From: Crystallibacter permensis
Lineage (GTDB): Bacteria; Actinomycetota; Actinomycetes; Actinomycetales; Micrococcaceae
Reading direction: 5' to 3'
DNA: 64,000 nucleotides
Assembly: GCF_025960875.1 (NCBI RefSeq)
Contig: NZ_JAODLR010000010.1
Coordinates: forward strand, 62,001 to 126,000
Made by a program: the position numbers and the translations under genes. Of this stretch, positions 44,910 through 53,923 are shown one piece after another. Each line of letters begins with the position of its first letter. Within the stretch, counting starts at the first letter, position 1. The notes under the pieces were generated by a model. That model searched no databases, was not told the DNA's origin, and saw nothing but the letters and a program-made list of their open reading frames with translations.

Positions 44910-45385
44910 TTAGGCGGCCGGCGCGGTCTGACCCGTGGCCCCGTATGTATCCGGTTGTGCGGTGTTCCAGCAGAGTCCCTGGGTGCTGAAGTCGTAGCAC
45001 TTGATGCCCCTGATGGTGATGGCCGGGGCGGTTTCGGGGTTGCCGTTGCCGCTGATGTAGTGGATCCCGTCGGCTTTGACCTCGAAGTCATAGAACCCGG
45101 TCTTCGTCAGGTATGCCGGGGCGAGGCTGGCCGGCAGGCACGGCATGGCCCAGCCGTTCCACGTCCGCGGCCGCACAAAAACGTTCACCGGCTCGCAGTC
45201 ATCGAAGAAGACGAGCCCGGGGCGGTAGTACCGTCCAGGGCTGCCTGCCACACCGGCGAGGCTTTGCACCTGCGGCAGTCCGTGAGCGTCGGATCGATAT
45301 CGCGGCGCGAGTCGCGGCGCCCGAGCGCGTCGGCGCGGCAAACGAACGAGGAATCGGTGGGCCAGGCGATGAGGTGCTGGGTCAT
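44910..45385 (-). pseudogene. conserved hypothetical protein, frameshifted
   Basis: ATG 45385 gives MTQHLIAWPTDSSFVCRADALGRRDSR and DCRRCKASPVWQAALDG. The frame then has to change near 45235 (GGACGGTACTACC) to give YYRPGLVFFDDCEPVNVFVRPRTWNGW and on to IKCYDFSTQGLCWNTAQPD. About 158 residues when joined. No function is recognised. The smooth join suggests a single-base indel in an otherwise intact gene. Confidence 0.55.
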
Positions 45386-45937
45386 GGTTGTTTTCCTTTG
45401 GCGAGGTGTGGGGTGGGGGCAGCGGTTCTGCACCGGCCAGCTCTGCTCTTCCCCCCGTTGTTTTTTGCCTGCTGGCGAAGCTTGCGGAGCTGTGCCCGTC
45501 GGAGTACTGCTCAACCCCGCCAGGGGCAAGGGCACGGGAATTTCGGGAGGAAATAAGCGACGCAGGAGCGCCGGACGAAAATCCCGGGTCCGCGGCCGGC
45601 CGCAGGCCGGTTGACGGTACGGAGCGGGCACGTATGATCCGTCAGGACAGCAGCAAAAAAGAAAAAAACGCTTCTACAGCCGAGCGCAGCGAGGACCGCT
45701 TCCCGATGCGAGCGAGCGAGTATCGGACTCCTGCACACCGGAGAAAAACACCAGCGCAGTCAACAGGTGGTGGCGTTCCTGCCGCCAAGAAGAAGTCCTA
45801 CTAAATGTATCCATTAGGACGAATGGATATTATGGACAGTCTGGGACGCGGTTCAGGGCACCGTTGATCCGACATTGAAAGTATGGAGACGTCGTCCGGC
45901 TCCAGCTCTGGCCGCGCACTGGCAAAGTCGCACTTGT
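45386..45937. other. gene-poor stretch containing a 77-bp repeat
   Basis: No gene is supported in these 550 bases. 45571-45647 holds a repeat also found at 59733-59809. The stretch 45650-45800 is unusually A-rich for this window (runs such as CAGCAAAAAAGAAAAAAACG). Confidence 0.5.
45571..45647. repeat. 77-bp repeat, copy 1
   Basis: It begins CCGGACGAAAATCCCGGGTC and ends ATGATCCGTCAGGA. The copy at 59733-59809 is nearly identical and has the same length; there it abuts a truncated MFS gene. Confidence 0.7.
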
Positions 45938-46939
45938 TCAGGGCTTATCGAAGGGTGTCGAAAGCTCCTCCGGATGCAACTCGGGACGGGCACGCAGGAA
46001 CCTGACGGCGTGGCGGAATGATGTGCCGGTCATCGCGGTGTCGGCTGAGACCTCGACGACGATCGGTTCGACGAGGGTCAGTTCGGTTTCGTCTTTGTCG
46101 GCGTTGAACCGGTCGAGGGCCGTGGATTTCACTCGGTGGGGCCAGGGGTGGCCGGGTCCGGCCGGTTGCAGCTGGGCTCCGAGGAGTTTCGCGGCCGCGG
46201 CCTTGAGCGGGGCGGAACGGCCGACGATGCGCAGTTCGCCGTCGATGGGCAAGCCAATGACGATGGCTTCGGGCCGGTTGATGGGACCGACAACTGCTCC
46301 GCAGACCACGTCGGCGGATTCTCTGTGCTTCAGCTTTTGCCAGATTCTCTGGCCTCCCGCGTAGGATTCTGTGGTCTTTTTAATTATCAAGCCCTCTACT
46401 CCTGTGGCCGGCAGTTCCTTGAACCAGGTTTGGGCTTGTGCGGGGTCGGTGGTGGCGGGTGAGAGGTCGAGCGGGGCTTCCCAGTCTTTGGCGAGTTCTT
46501 CGAGCAGTGCGCGGCGGCTGCTGAGGGGTTCCTGTCGGGTGTCGTGTCCGGCCACGGCGAGGAGGTCGAACGCGACGAAGTGTGCCGGCTTTTCGCGGAC
46601 CAGTTTGACCAGGGACTTGGCTGAGGTCGTCAGCCGCTGCTGCAGCGCGGAGAAATCCAACCGGTCATTGGACCAGATGACGGCTTCGCCGTCGATGAGA
46701 CAGCCGGGCGGCAGCTGCAGGGTGGCTGCCGCTAAGAGGTCTGGGAAGTAGCGGCCGAGGTTTTTGCCTTGGCGGGACCATAAGGAGGTGTCTTCCCCGT
46801 CTCTGGCGATTATCGCGCGGTAGCCGTCCCATTTCGGCTCTGCTTGCCAGGATCCCGCTGTCTTGGGGATGTTCTCCGCGACGCGGGCGAGTGCAACTGC
46901 CACGGGTGGGCGCAGTCCGGGCGGGAGCCTGGTTTCCAT
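45938..46939 (-). CDS. ATP-dependent DNA ligase (LigD/LigC ligase-domain type)
   Basis: A 333-residue ligase. The adenylation motif AEPKWDGYRAIIA supplies the catalytic Lys. LIDGEAVIW, FVAFDLLAV, VEGLIIKKTTESY and WQKLKHRESADVVCG are the other nucleotidyl-transferase motifs, and an OB-fold follows. It stands alone without Ku or a polymerase domain, like the mycobacterial LigC group. It seals DNA nicks in repair. Confidence 0.9.
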   Translation of the reverse strand: METRLPPGLRPPVAVALARVAENIPKTAGSWQAEPKWDGYRAIIARDGEDTSLWSRQGKNLGRYFPDLLAAATLQLPPGCLIDGEAVIWSNDRLDFSALQQRLTTSAKSLVKLVREKPAHFVAFDLLAVAGHDTRQEPLSSRRALLEELAKDWEAPLDLSPATTDPAQAQTWFKELPATGVEGLIIKKTTESYAGGQRIWQKLKHRESADVVCGAVVGPINRPEAIVIGLPIDGELRIVGRSAPLKAAAAKLLGAQLQPAGPGHPWPHRVKSTALDRFNADKDETELTLVEPIVVEVSADTAMTGTSFRHAVRFLRARPELHPEELSTPFDKP

Positions 46940-47227
46940 AAACTAACACTACAAACCTTGCAGCCCTGCCACTGCCGTGGGGCCCGTTTCTGGGCCTTCG
47001 CAAAGGGAATCGCTCGTGAGCGATTAAATGAGTGGGCACCGGCTGGTCTGGGAGGTTGGGGGATTACTCCTGACCATGGCCGGTGCCGTGTTCACTCGCA
47101 CCTTTGAGGTGTCTACGACGTTAGCGCTGGTTTATGTGTGCAGCTGCAAAGTTTCCTGACGGTTGGCTGAGCGCCAGAGAATCAATCCCCAACCTCGGCA
47201 ACGACGCCTAAGATCTTCTCGCGCTCG

Positions 47228-47368
47228 TTAGCGTGTCGTCATGACGGAAAGTACTTGCCAGCCTTCGGGGACCTGGGCCAGCAGTGCTTCGCGCGCCGCC
47301 GCGTAGTCTTCGCCTTCGGCTTCGAGTTCTCTTGTTTCCATGGGGCGGATAACGCCCTTTACCTTCAC
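47228..47368 (-). CDS. very small hypothetical protein
   Basis: GTG 47368 opens a 46-residue frame: VKGVIRPMETRELEAEGEDY, then AAAREALLAQVPEGWQVLSV. The amphipathic first half and the ...VPEGWQVLSV ending look like the short conserved actinobacterial proteins that end this way. No function is known. The flanks 46940-47227 and 47369-47422 hold nothing recognisable. Confidence 0.45.
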   Translation of the reverse strand: MKVKGVIRPMETRELEAEGEDYAAAREALLAQVPEGWQVLSVMTTR

Positions 47369-47422
47369 CACAGCATGATCCTAGATCAGCGCCGGCCCTC
47401 GCGCCGTTACGGCGCGTGTTGG

Positions 47423-48073
47423 CTAGGACACCTGCGGCGTGGTGACCGAATCAGCGGCCAGCCATCCTGCTTGTTGCCTCCCCGGGCAGCGCTTTAGCGG
47501 TGGTGGCGTTGGTTCTGGGCTGTGCCCGCCCCAGCGTGTCAGGCGGCGGCCGGAGGAGATGTTCCTATAGACAAATCGGCGATATGGATCGGTGCCTGTA
47601 ATTCTCGTTTGTACGGGCCGATCTTCGCGCGGAAGACCTATGGACTTCCGGCGACATGCGCAACCGCGTATGTTCCGTTTTGGTTTGTGGGGAAGAGAGC
47701 TGTCCCGTCGGGAAGCACGGCTATGGGCGGAACTCCACGGTCTGGAGTGGTTCATACCGGATTCCTGGATGGAAGCCAGGATGCTGTAGATCGGGCCGTA
47801 GGCGGTGCTGCTGCCCGCAACCACAGCAGGCCTACGCCCAGGCTGGGCAGTGATATGTCCAGCCTCACGCAACGGGCGCAACGCAGCCCTGATCGTCCCC
47901 CTGCTCACGCCGTAGCGTTTGGCCAGCTCCACTTCCCCCGGGAAGCCCGAAGCGAAAACGCCGTTATGAATCTCTTCCATCAGGTCGGCGCTGACCTTCT
48001 TCCACAACGGCGCGCCGGTCCCGCCGGAGGCAGACAGCCTGGTGGGGGAAGACGACGGCTGGTGAGTGTCCAT
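47423..48073 (-). pseudogene. GntR-family regulator with decayed C-terminal half
   Basis: Residues about 20-95 are a GntR winged HTH (WKKVSADLMEEIHNGVFASGF, LAKRYGVSRGTIRAALRPLREAGHI). After YGPIYSILASIQESGM, where a UTRA ligand domain should begin, the frame stays open but reads Arg/Ser-rich sequence with no UTRA pattern. The gene appears truncated or fused to unrelated DNA near 47740. The target is unknown. Confidence 0.6.
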
Positions 48074-48264
48074 GAATGCCTCGACTGCTATTTGCGAACA
48101 TTGCCGTGGTATGACACTAACGTCATTGCCCGGAGTCCGCTTGTGAGACTGAGTCACTGCGCCAGACGCGTGAACACGGACCGCGAATACGCCCTGTACG
48201 AAACGAAACCTGCGCCATGAGGGAAAGTAAACGCTGCCCTAGCCATCGGCAGCCCGACCCATGC

Positions 48265-48615
48265 TTACACCCGAAGGTAAGCTGCGCCGTCGAACTGACG
48301 GTGGGCGATGTGCGCGACGGCCGCGGGGATCACTTTCACCCCTGAAGGCAGGGCGGAAGGGTCGATCCCGGCGGACCGGAGGCTGTTCCCGCAGGCATAG
48401 ACCGATACTGAGGGTTCCGGAACCTCTGCGATCGCCTTGTCTCCGATGAGCTGACCGACGCTCGGTCCCTGGACGAGAATTTCGATTTCCACGTCGGGCA
48501 GCTCCGCTGCGGCGTTGCCGGCGACCCGCATTGCCATGGCAAGGTCCGGGAAGGGCTCGTGCCCCGGTCCGGCCAGATGCAGGACCAGCACCCTGGGTTC
48601 AGATGTCGCGCTCAT
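48265..48615 (-). CDS. DsrE-family protein
   Basis: A 116-residue DsrE-fold protein (RVLVLHLAGPGHEPFPDLAMAMRVAGNAAAELPDVEIEILVQG; VSVYACGNSLRSAG with the conserved Cys). It is a relative of the protein at 26053. It overlaps the Cys-rich gene by 4 bases and is divergent from the second cstB-like gene, so it belongs to the same sulfur regulon. Confidence 0.85.
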   Translation of the reverse strand: MSATSEPRVLVLHLAGPGHEPFPDLAMAMRVAGNAAAELPDVEIEILVQGPSVGQLIGDKAIAEVPEPSVSVYACGNSLRSAGIDPSALPSGVKVIPAAVAHIAHRQFDGAAYLRV

Positions 48616-48809
48616 GCTGAGCGTCCGAACAGTCGACTCAGCCAGTTGCCGGCTCCGGAACCTTTTTCCTTTGTGGTGGTGCGCCCGTTGACCGTGGAGC
48701 AGGTGCAGCGCTCACTGTTGGGTACGCCTCGCATGACCTGGTCGACGTGGTTACCGCAGCCACTCCAGGTGGTCTTGCGGCAATACATGCAGGTGGTTGT
48801 CCGACACAT
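48612..48809 (-). CDS. small Cys-rich zinc-ribbon-like protein
   Basis: A 65-residue protein with a Cys-rich first half (MCRTTTCMYCRKTTWSGCG, then NSERCTCSTVNGR) and a short basic, Gly-rich tail. Four or more Cys in CxxC-like spacing plus His suggest a metal-binding or persulfide-carrying site. GGAAAGGA precedes the ATG. It is the first gene of the leftward pair opposite cstB and probably under the same operators. Confidence 0.7.
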   Translation of the reverse strand: MCRTTTCMYCRKTTWSGCGNHVDQVMRGVPNSERCTCSTVNGRTTTKEKGSGAGNWLSRLFGRSA

Positions 48810-48845
48810 CTGTGATTCCTTTCCGTTGAATCAAACTGTCACCAT

Positions 48846-48943
48846 AATACCCGCCGGGGTATTTCAGGGCGAGTCCGGAGGCACTTGCGCGGATACCCCC
48901 CTAGGTATTATTGTTGTTCCCAGAGCGATACCCCCCTAGGTAT
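48846..48943. promoter_or_regulatory. three CstR-type operators
   Basis: AATACCCGCCGGGGTATT (48846-48863) and two identical copies of ATACCCCCCTAGGTAT (48893-48908 and 48928-48943) fill the divergent gap between the Cys-rich gene and the cstB-like gene. They resemble the sites at 27.2 and 30.4 kb, although no CstR gene lies in this second cluster. Confidence 0.8.
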
Positions 48944-48968
48944 CTGAAAGACTATCGGAAGGAAGATC

Positions 48969-50378
48969 ATGCTTCTTGAGCGTATTTATGACGAGGATCT
49001 GGCCCAGGCGAGCTACTTCATCGGCTGCCAGGCTAAAGGCGAAGCCGTAGTGGTCGATGCCCGCCGCGACATTACCCCGTATCAGGAGCTGGCAGCCGCC
49101 AATGGGATGAAGATCGTTGCGGTGACCGAAACCCACATCCACGCCGATTACCTCTCAGGGACGCGGGAACTGGCCGAAGCCACCGGGGCGGACATGTATG
49201 TCTCCGGTGAGGGCGGAGATGACTGGCAGTACGGCTTCGGCGCCGAGCGGCTCTACGACGGCAGCACCATCACCTCGGGCAACATCACGATCAAGGCCGT
49301 GCACACGCCCGGTCACACTCCGGAGCACCTTGCCTTCCTGATCACCGACGGCGCGTTCAGCGACCAACCCGGGTACCTCCTCTCCGGCGACTTCGTCTTC
49401 TCAGGCGATCTCGGCCGGCCTGACCTGCTGGATGAAGCCGCCGGCGGGCTGGATACCCGTTTTGTCGGCGCGAAGCAGCTCTTCGCGAGCCTGCGGGAGA
49501 AGTTCCTGACCCTGCCCGATCACGTGCAGGTCTACCCCGGCCATGGTTCGGGCAGCGCCTGCGGCAAGGCCTTGGGCGCGATCCCTTCCACGACCGTGGG
49601 CTATGAGCGCCTGTACGCATGGTGGGGTCCGTACCTTGCTGCCAATGACGAGGAAGGCTTCGTCCGCGAACTTCTCGACGGGCAGCCGGATGCTCACGCC
49701 TACTTCGGGCGGATGAAGCGGCAGAACCGTCTCGGCCCGGATGTGATGGGGCCCCGCAGTGAGCTGCCGCAACTGGACAACCAAGCGCTGGCCGGTGACC
49801 TGACGGAAGACCGCGTGACCTTTGTTGACACCCGCTCGAACGGTCAGGTGCACCAGGGAACAGTGACGGGGGCCTTGAACATCCCCGCCGGGACGAAGAT
49901 GGCCAGCTTCGGTGCCTGGGCGTATGACCCGGAAACCGATGACCGGCCGCTGGTCCTGCTGGCACCGGACCAGGAAGCAGCGCAGGAAATGTGGGATCAC
50001 CTGGTACGGGTAGGCATCGACAACGTCACCGGCTTCACCCCCACCCTGGACGGGCTGCCGATGACCACACCGAAGGTACTCGCACCCGGTGACCTCGAGG
50101 ACTTCGGCGCAGCGCTGCTGCTCGACGTGCGGAACAAGACCGAACACGCCGCCGGCAGCATCCCGGGCTCCAAGCAACTCAGCGCCGGCCGGGTGCTCTG
50201 GCACCAGGACCAGCTCCCCTCCGAGGGCACAATCGTTACCTTCTGCCAGAGCGGGGTCCGGAACTCCGTCGCGGCCAGCGCCCTGCGCCGCGCCGGGTAC
50301 GACGTCATCGAACTCGACGGCAGCTACGCAGGCTGGGCAGCATGGAACGCCTCCCAGCAATCAACCTCGGTCAGCTAA
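48969..50378 (+). CDS. cstB: second CstB-like persulfide dioxygenase-rhodanese fusion
   Basis: A 469-residue paralogue of the protein at 30520, with the same order: metallo-beta-lactamase domain (TETHIHADYLSG, HTPGHTPEHLAF, SGDFVFSGDLGRPDLL), a Cys-less rhodanese-like domain and an active rhodanese with Cys426 (TFCQSGVRNS). It differs at many positions, so it is an old duplicate or independent acquisition. AAGGAAG precedes the ATG. Three operators lie upstream. Confidence 0.92.
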   Translation: MLLERIYDEDLAQASYFIGCQAKGEAVVVDARRDITPYQELAAANGMKIVAVTETHIHADYLSGTRELAEATGADMYVSGEGGDDWQYGFGAERLYDGSTITSGNITIKAVHTPGHTPEHLAFLITDGAFSDQPGYLLSGDFVFSGDLGRPDLLDEAAGGLDTRFVGAKQLFASLREKFLTLPDHVQVYPGHGSGSACGKALGAIPSTTVGYERLYAWWGPYLAANDEEGFVRELLDGQPDAHAYFGRMKRQNRLGPDVMGPRSELPQLDNQALAGDLTEDRVTFVDTRSNGQVHQGTVTGALNIPAGTKMASFGAWAYDPETDDRPLVLLAPDQEAAQEMWDHLVRVGIDNVTGFTPTLDGLPMTTPKVLAPGDLEDFGAALLLDVRNKTEHAAGSIPGSKQLSAGRVLWHQDQLPSEGTIVTFCQSGVRNSVAASALRRAGYDVIELDGSYAGWAAWNASQQSTSVS

Positions 50379-50397
50379 CAGCCCGACTCCACCGACA

Positions 50398-50434
50398 GGC
50401 AATGGGCCCGCTGCTTATGCGCGGGCCCATTGCC
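50398..50434 (+). terminator. terminator after the second cstB-like gene
   Basis: GGCAATGGGCCCGC pairs perfectly with GCGGGCCCATTGCC around a 9-base loop, 20 bases after the stop. Confidence 0.8.
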
Positions 50435-50467
50435 GTGCCCACACCCTGACAACTCCCGGAGCACCTG

Positions 50468-50542
50468 ATGGCACGCAATTATCTGGCCGGTACGGCCAAA
50501 CTCGGCTTGAGGGCCAACGCCGCGCAGTTCAGTTTGCTGCGC
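50468..50542 (+). pseudogene. MFS transporter, N-terminal fragment
   Basis: ATG 50468 gives MARNYLAGTAKLGLRANAAQ FSLL, which lines up with the start of the intact MFS at 33958 (EGITLGLRQNLAQFMLL). After FSLL the likeness stops. The following part of such a gene is at 59391-59732. The rest of 50543-50809 holds no gene. Confidence 0.6.
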
Positions 50543-50809
50543 ACTCGTTGGAGGTGTGGTCGGTGCCCGCAACAACTCCACCCCCTGATGCCGAAAATCA
50601 TGGTGGGTAGCAACCGGTCAACCCACTGTGGAGTCCAACAAGACCGGGGGCAGTCCCGGTTGCCGTTGTCGTCTACTGGGGATAGCTGACTGAACGTTGC
50701 AGGGGTATCAGATCGTTGCCCCGCAAGCCGATTCTTGACCCTGATACGTGAAGCGTTTTTCCTCTGCGAAGAGCCCGTGATCTGATCCCGCCTGCGGCGG
50801 AACCGGAGG

Positions 50810-51178
50810 TCAAGCCGCTGCTGATTTCCGGCGGCGGGCGGCGATGAATGAGCGGATGCCGAGCACCACATAGATGATGAGCAGGACGAAAGTGATCGTG
50901 CTGGTGATCACCGCGGCAGGACGGTCAGCCTCCCCGGCGAAGAGAGCGCCGAGCTGCAGGACGTTCATCGTGGTGCCGAGGACGCCGAGCACTGCCACAA
51001 CTAGGGCGATGTGGATGCCGATCTTCTGATTCTTCAGGCCGATGAGGCCGGAGATCAGTATGACACCTCCCAGGACGGCCGGGATCAGCGCCGTCCAGCT
51101 GGCGAAGGCGGCGATGATGTAAGCGGTGACGCCGAGGGCGATGAGAACGACGCCGAGTCCGATGGTGATGCGAGCCAT
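50810..51178 (-). CDS. small four-helix membrane protein
   Basis: A 122-residue protein with four membrane helices (ITIGLGVVLIALGVTAYIIA, ALIPAVLGGVILISGLIGL, IHIALVVAVLGVLGT, ITSTITFVLLIIYVVLGI) and a short Arg/Lys tail. ATG 51178 follows AAGGAG. It resembles actinobacterial proteins of unknown function. The stretch 51179-51553 has no recognisable gene. Confidence 0.7.
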   Translation of the reverse strand: MARITIGLGVVLIALGVTAYIIAAFASWTALIPAVLGGVILISGLIGLKNQKIGIHIALVVAVLGVLGTTMNVLQLGALFAGEADRPAAVITSTITFVLLIIYVVLGIRSFIAARRRKSAAA

Positions 51179-51553
51179 GCCGCTCCTTACGCTGTTGGTG
51201 ATTTCTTCTACACAGCGTAGTAGAAATTCGATCACGACTGGGACCGCTGAACTAAGTCATGAAAAGCCGCCATTCGAAGTTAATAGTCACAGGCACTTAT
51301 CCGCAGCCAACAGGCGCACGCCAGAACGCATCATGTTATTCCTGTGCCGAGTGAAGCTGTCACGCGGACAGTACTTGGAACAGGGGTGGTTAGCCGACCC
51401 AGTGCACCAGACATGCGTCAAGGGGGGGGCGGGGCGCCACTCCAGCAGCCCACTGTCAGACGGCGGAGTCCCTTCGGTATCACCGAATGTTTGGCAGCCA
51501 GCGAGCAGCAGGATCCTCCAACTGAAGTTTTCTTTCGCCGTGCAGCTTCTGGC

Positions 51554-51840
51554 CTAATTTTGCGCGTAAGTGAGGCAGTCGGCGTTGTCCGGACCAGGTC
51601 CGACGTGGACTTCGGCCGCCGTGCACATCAAATGACCGTTGTGGACGCGCATTCGGCTCGCTGGCATGCCCCGACACCGGCCAGGACCTTGGGCAGGCCA
51701 CCGTGTGTGCCGGTGCCGATAAAGGTGGAGCAGGAGGCATGGTCTTGTGTGCCACCGACGGTAATTGCGGCGGCATTGCAGGCAGAGTGGTCGTTGAACG
51801 AACAGTTGGTTACGCTGCACTCTGCTACATGCGTTGTCAT
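51554..51840 (-). pseudogene. DUF1540 Cys-rich protein, frameshifted
   Basis: ATG 51840 gives MTTHVAECSVTNCSFNDHSA, then CNAAAITVGGTQDHASCSTF and VGACQRAEC. The second DUF1540 repeat, VHNGHLMCTAAEVHVGPG and DNADCLTYAQN, is in another frame. Two bases (GC in TGCGCGTCC near 51660) break it. When joined, two CxVxxCxFN-type repeats with eight Cys are present, typical of these metal-binding or spore/stress-linked small proteins of unknown role. Confidence 0.7.
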
Positions 51841-52061
51841 CAGGGATCCTCCGTGCTTCGGTCGCCCGGGCCGGGTGGCTCCAATACCTACGGTAGGCCA
51901 GTCCAACCTCATCAAAAAGACCCAAATATCTGATCTAATCTCCGCCGTCCGTGGGGTTCGACGGTAGTAATAACATCGCACGGTCATACGATGCGGCATG
52001 CTCCCTGGCATGATCGTGTCGGTTAGGATGACGGTTTTGCATAGGTTAGAATTTACTCATC

Positions 52062-52165
52062 AAGGGGAGTACTCCCGTCTGTGATCGGCCCGTCATTACG
52101 GATGCACTGAAGCATCTCGGGTCGTCGGTTCCGGTGTCGTCCGGGCGGAGGAGACCTTGGCGTAT
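52062..52165 (+). ncRNA. yybP-ykoY manganese riboswitch upstream of terC
   Basis: The leader contains the family's conserved parts in order: AAGGGGAGTACTCCC, CCCGTCATTACGG, a paired arm, GGGTCGTCGG, then GGAGGAGACCTTGG just before the gene. The yybP-ykoY class binds Mn2+ and is regularly found before TerC-family genes. It ends about 40 bases from the ATG. Confidence 0.8.
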
Positions 52166-52200
52166 CCGTTCAACGCCTACCCCCTTGGGAGCCACCCTTA

Positions 52201-53282
52201 TGCAGGTCACACCTATGATCTGGCTCATCACCATTGCTGTGACGATCCTGTTCTTCGTCTACGAGTTCTTCGCCCACGTGCGTAAACCCCACGAGCCCTC
52301 CATCGCGGAATCGGCGCGCTGGTCGGCGTTCTATATCGGGCTGGCACTGCTGTTCGGTGTGGGAATCGGCACGGTGTCGGGATGGACGTTCGGCGGGGAG
52401 TACTTCGCCGGGTACCTCACCGAGAAGGCGCTGTCGATCGATAATCTGTTCGTCTTCCTCATCGTGATAGCCGGATTCGCGGTTCCTAAGAAGTACCAGC
52501 AGAAGGTGCTGATGATCGGCATCATCATCGCCCTGGTCTTGCGCGGCGGGTTTATCGCGATCGGGGCGGCCCTGATCGAGAACTTCTCCTGGGTTTTCTA
52601 CCTCTTCGGCGCCCTGCTTCTCATCCTCGCCTACAAGCAGGCCTTCGGCAGCCACGAGTCCAACCCGGCCGAGGGCAAGTTCATGACACTCGTGCGCCGG
52701 GTCCTGCCCGTCACCAACGAGTATCACCAGGACAAGCTCACCGTGGTGAAGGGCGGGAAGCGCTTCGTCACGCCGATGCTGCTCACAATCATCGCGATCG
52801 GTTTCGTGGACCTCATCTTCGCCGTCGATTCGATCCCGGCAATTTATGGCCTGACCAACGAGGCCTACATCGTTTTCACCGCCAACGCGTTCGCGCTGAT
52901 GGGTCTGCGCCAGTTGTTCTTCCTCATCGGAGGACTGCTCGAGCGTCTGGTCTACCTCGCCCAGGGATTGGCCGTCATCCTCGGCTTCATCGGCGTCAAA
53001 CTCGTCTTCCACGCCCTGCACGTCAACGAGCTCCCCTTCATCAACGGCGGGGAACCGCTGCTCTGGGTGCCCGAGATCCCCATCTGGTTCTCGTTGCTCT
53101 TTATCGCCGCCACCATCGTCGTAGCGACCGCCGCGAGTCTGCTCAAAACCCGCGGCGACGAGAACAAGGACGACCGCTCACTGGTCCAGGGCGAACCGGT
53201 GATCACCGCGGACCCAGAGGGCCGGGACGAGGAATCCGAAATCGGCGAGAAGACAATGTCCACGGCAGACATGTCCAAATAG
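52201..53282 (+). CDS. TerC-family integral membrane protein (Mn2+ exporter type)
   Basis: A 360-residue membrane protein. The Asp-containing helices are typical: LTEKALSIDNLFVFLIVIAGF and GFVDLIFAVDSIPAIYGLT. About seven to nine helices and an acidic tail follow. TerC/Alx members export manganese and load exported metalloenzymes. ATG 52201 is preferred over an upstream frame because the riboswitch occupies that part. Confidence 0.92.
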
Positions 53283-53341
53283 CACCCCGTCGGCAGCTGT
53301 GAAAGGGGTGGCCCACCGTGGGTTAGGATCGCTACCCGCGT

Positions 53342-53386
53342 CCCCCGGTCACGAGACAACGCCTGAATAGAGCTCGTGACCGGGGG
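53342..53386 (+). terminator. terminator after terC
   Basis: CCCCCGGTCACGAG pairs perfectly with CTCGTGACCGGGGG 60 bases after the terC stop. Confidence 0.8.
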
Positions 53387-53428
53387 CCTAACGTATGCCT
53401 GTGAGTATGTGCGGCACGTACGTCGCTG

Positions 53429-53457
53429 TCATCCTGCCGTTCCCCTTGGCAGGATGA
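53429..53457 (+). terminator. second hairpin after terC
   Basis: TCATCCTGCC pairs with GGCAGGATGA around a 9-base loop. From here to 53923 (about 470 bases) no gene is supported; a long leader of the next gene may lie there. Confidence 0.6.
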
Positions 53458-53923
53458 CGTATTGGGCCGTTATCGGCATTCTCCAGTCCTTCCCACGCGT
53501 TGTGCAGTGAAGATAGCCGTCCTATTTCGGCTCAGGGGCAGTAGCCCTTCCACGCACGCCGTACGGGGCACCTTGTCGGGCTTCCCTTCGTAACATAGAA
53601 CAGCGTCTGCACACCGGTGGTCGTTGCGCCGTCGAGGAACGACCCACGGGTTGGTGCATGGCGCATCAGGATTCGGTTGCGGCCGCTCCCGCAGCTGTCT
53701 CGCCGGGACCGCGCTCTCGTTCCTGCCGGGATCACCTCGGTAGGAATGGTTTAGCATGGAGCGTACCCGTCAATTTTTGGAGAGTGTAGAGCAGTAGCAT
53801 GGGTCGATCAGCCGCCAGAGACGGGTCGTCCGACGACCCCGGCGATAGTTGTTCCACTTCCGCGATATCTGAGAACGGCCGCAGGCGCCGGTCAGGCCTC
53901 CCTGGGGTAGGGGAAAATACCCG

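Noticed and set aside
53532-53760. Short leftward frames before the first CNNM gene
   Set aside because: No ribosome site, no conserved features, and two alternative frames overlap; treated as leader DNA.
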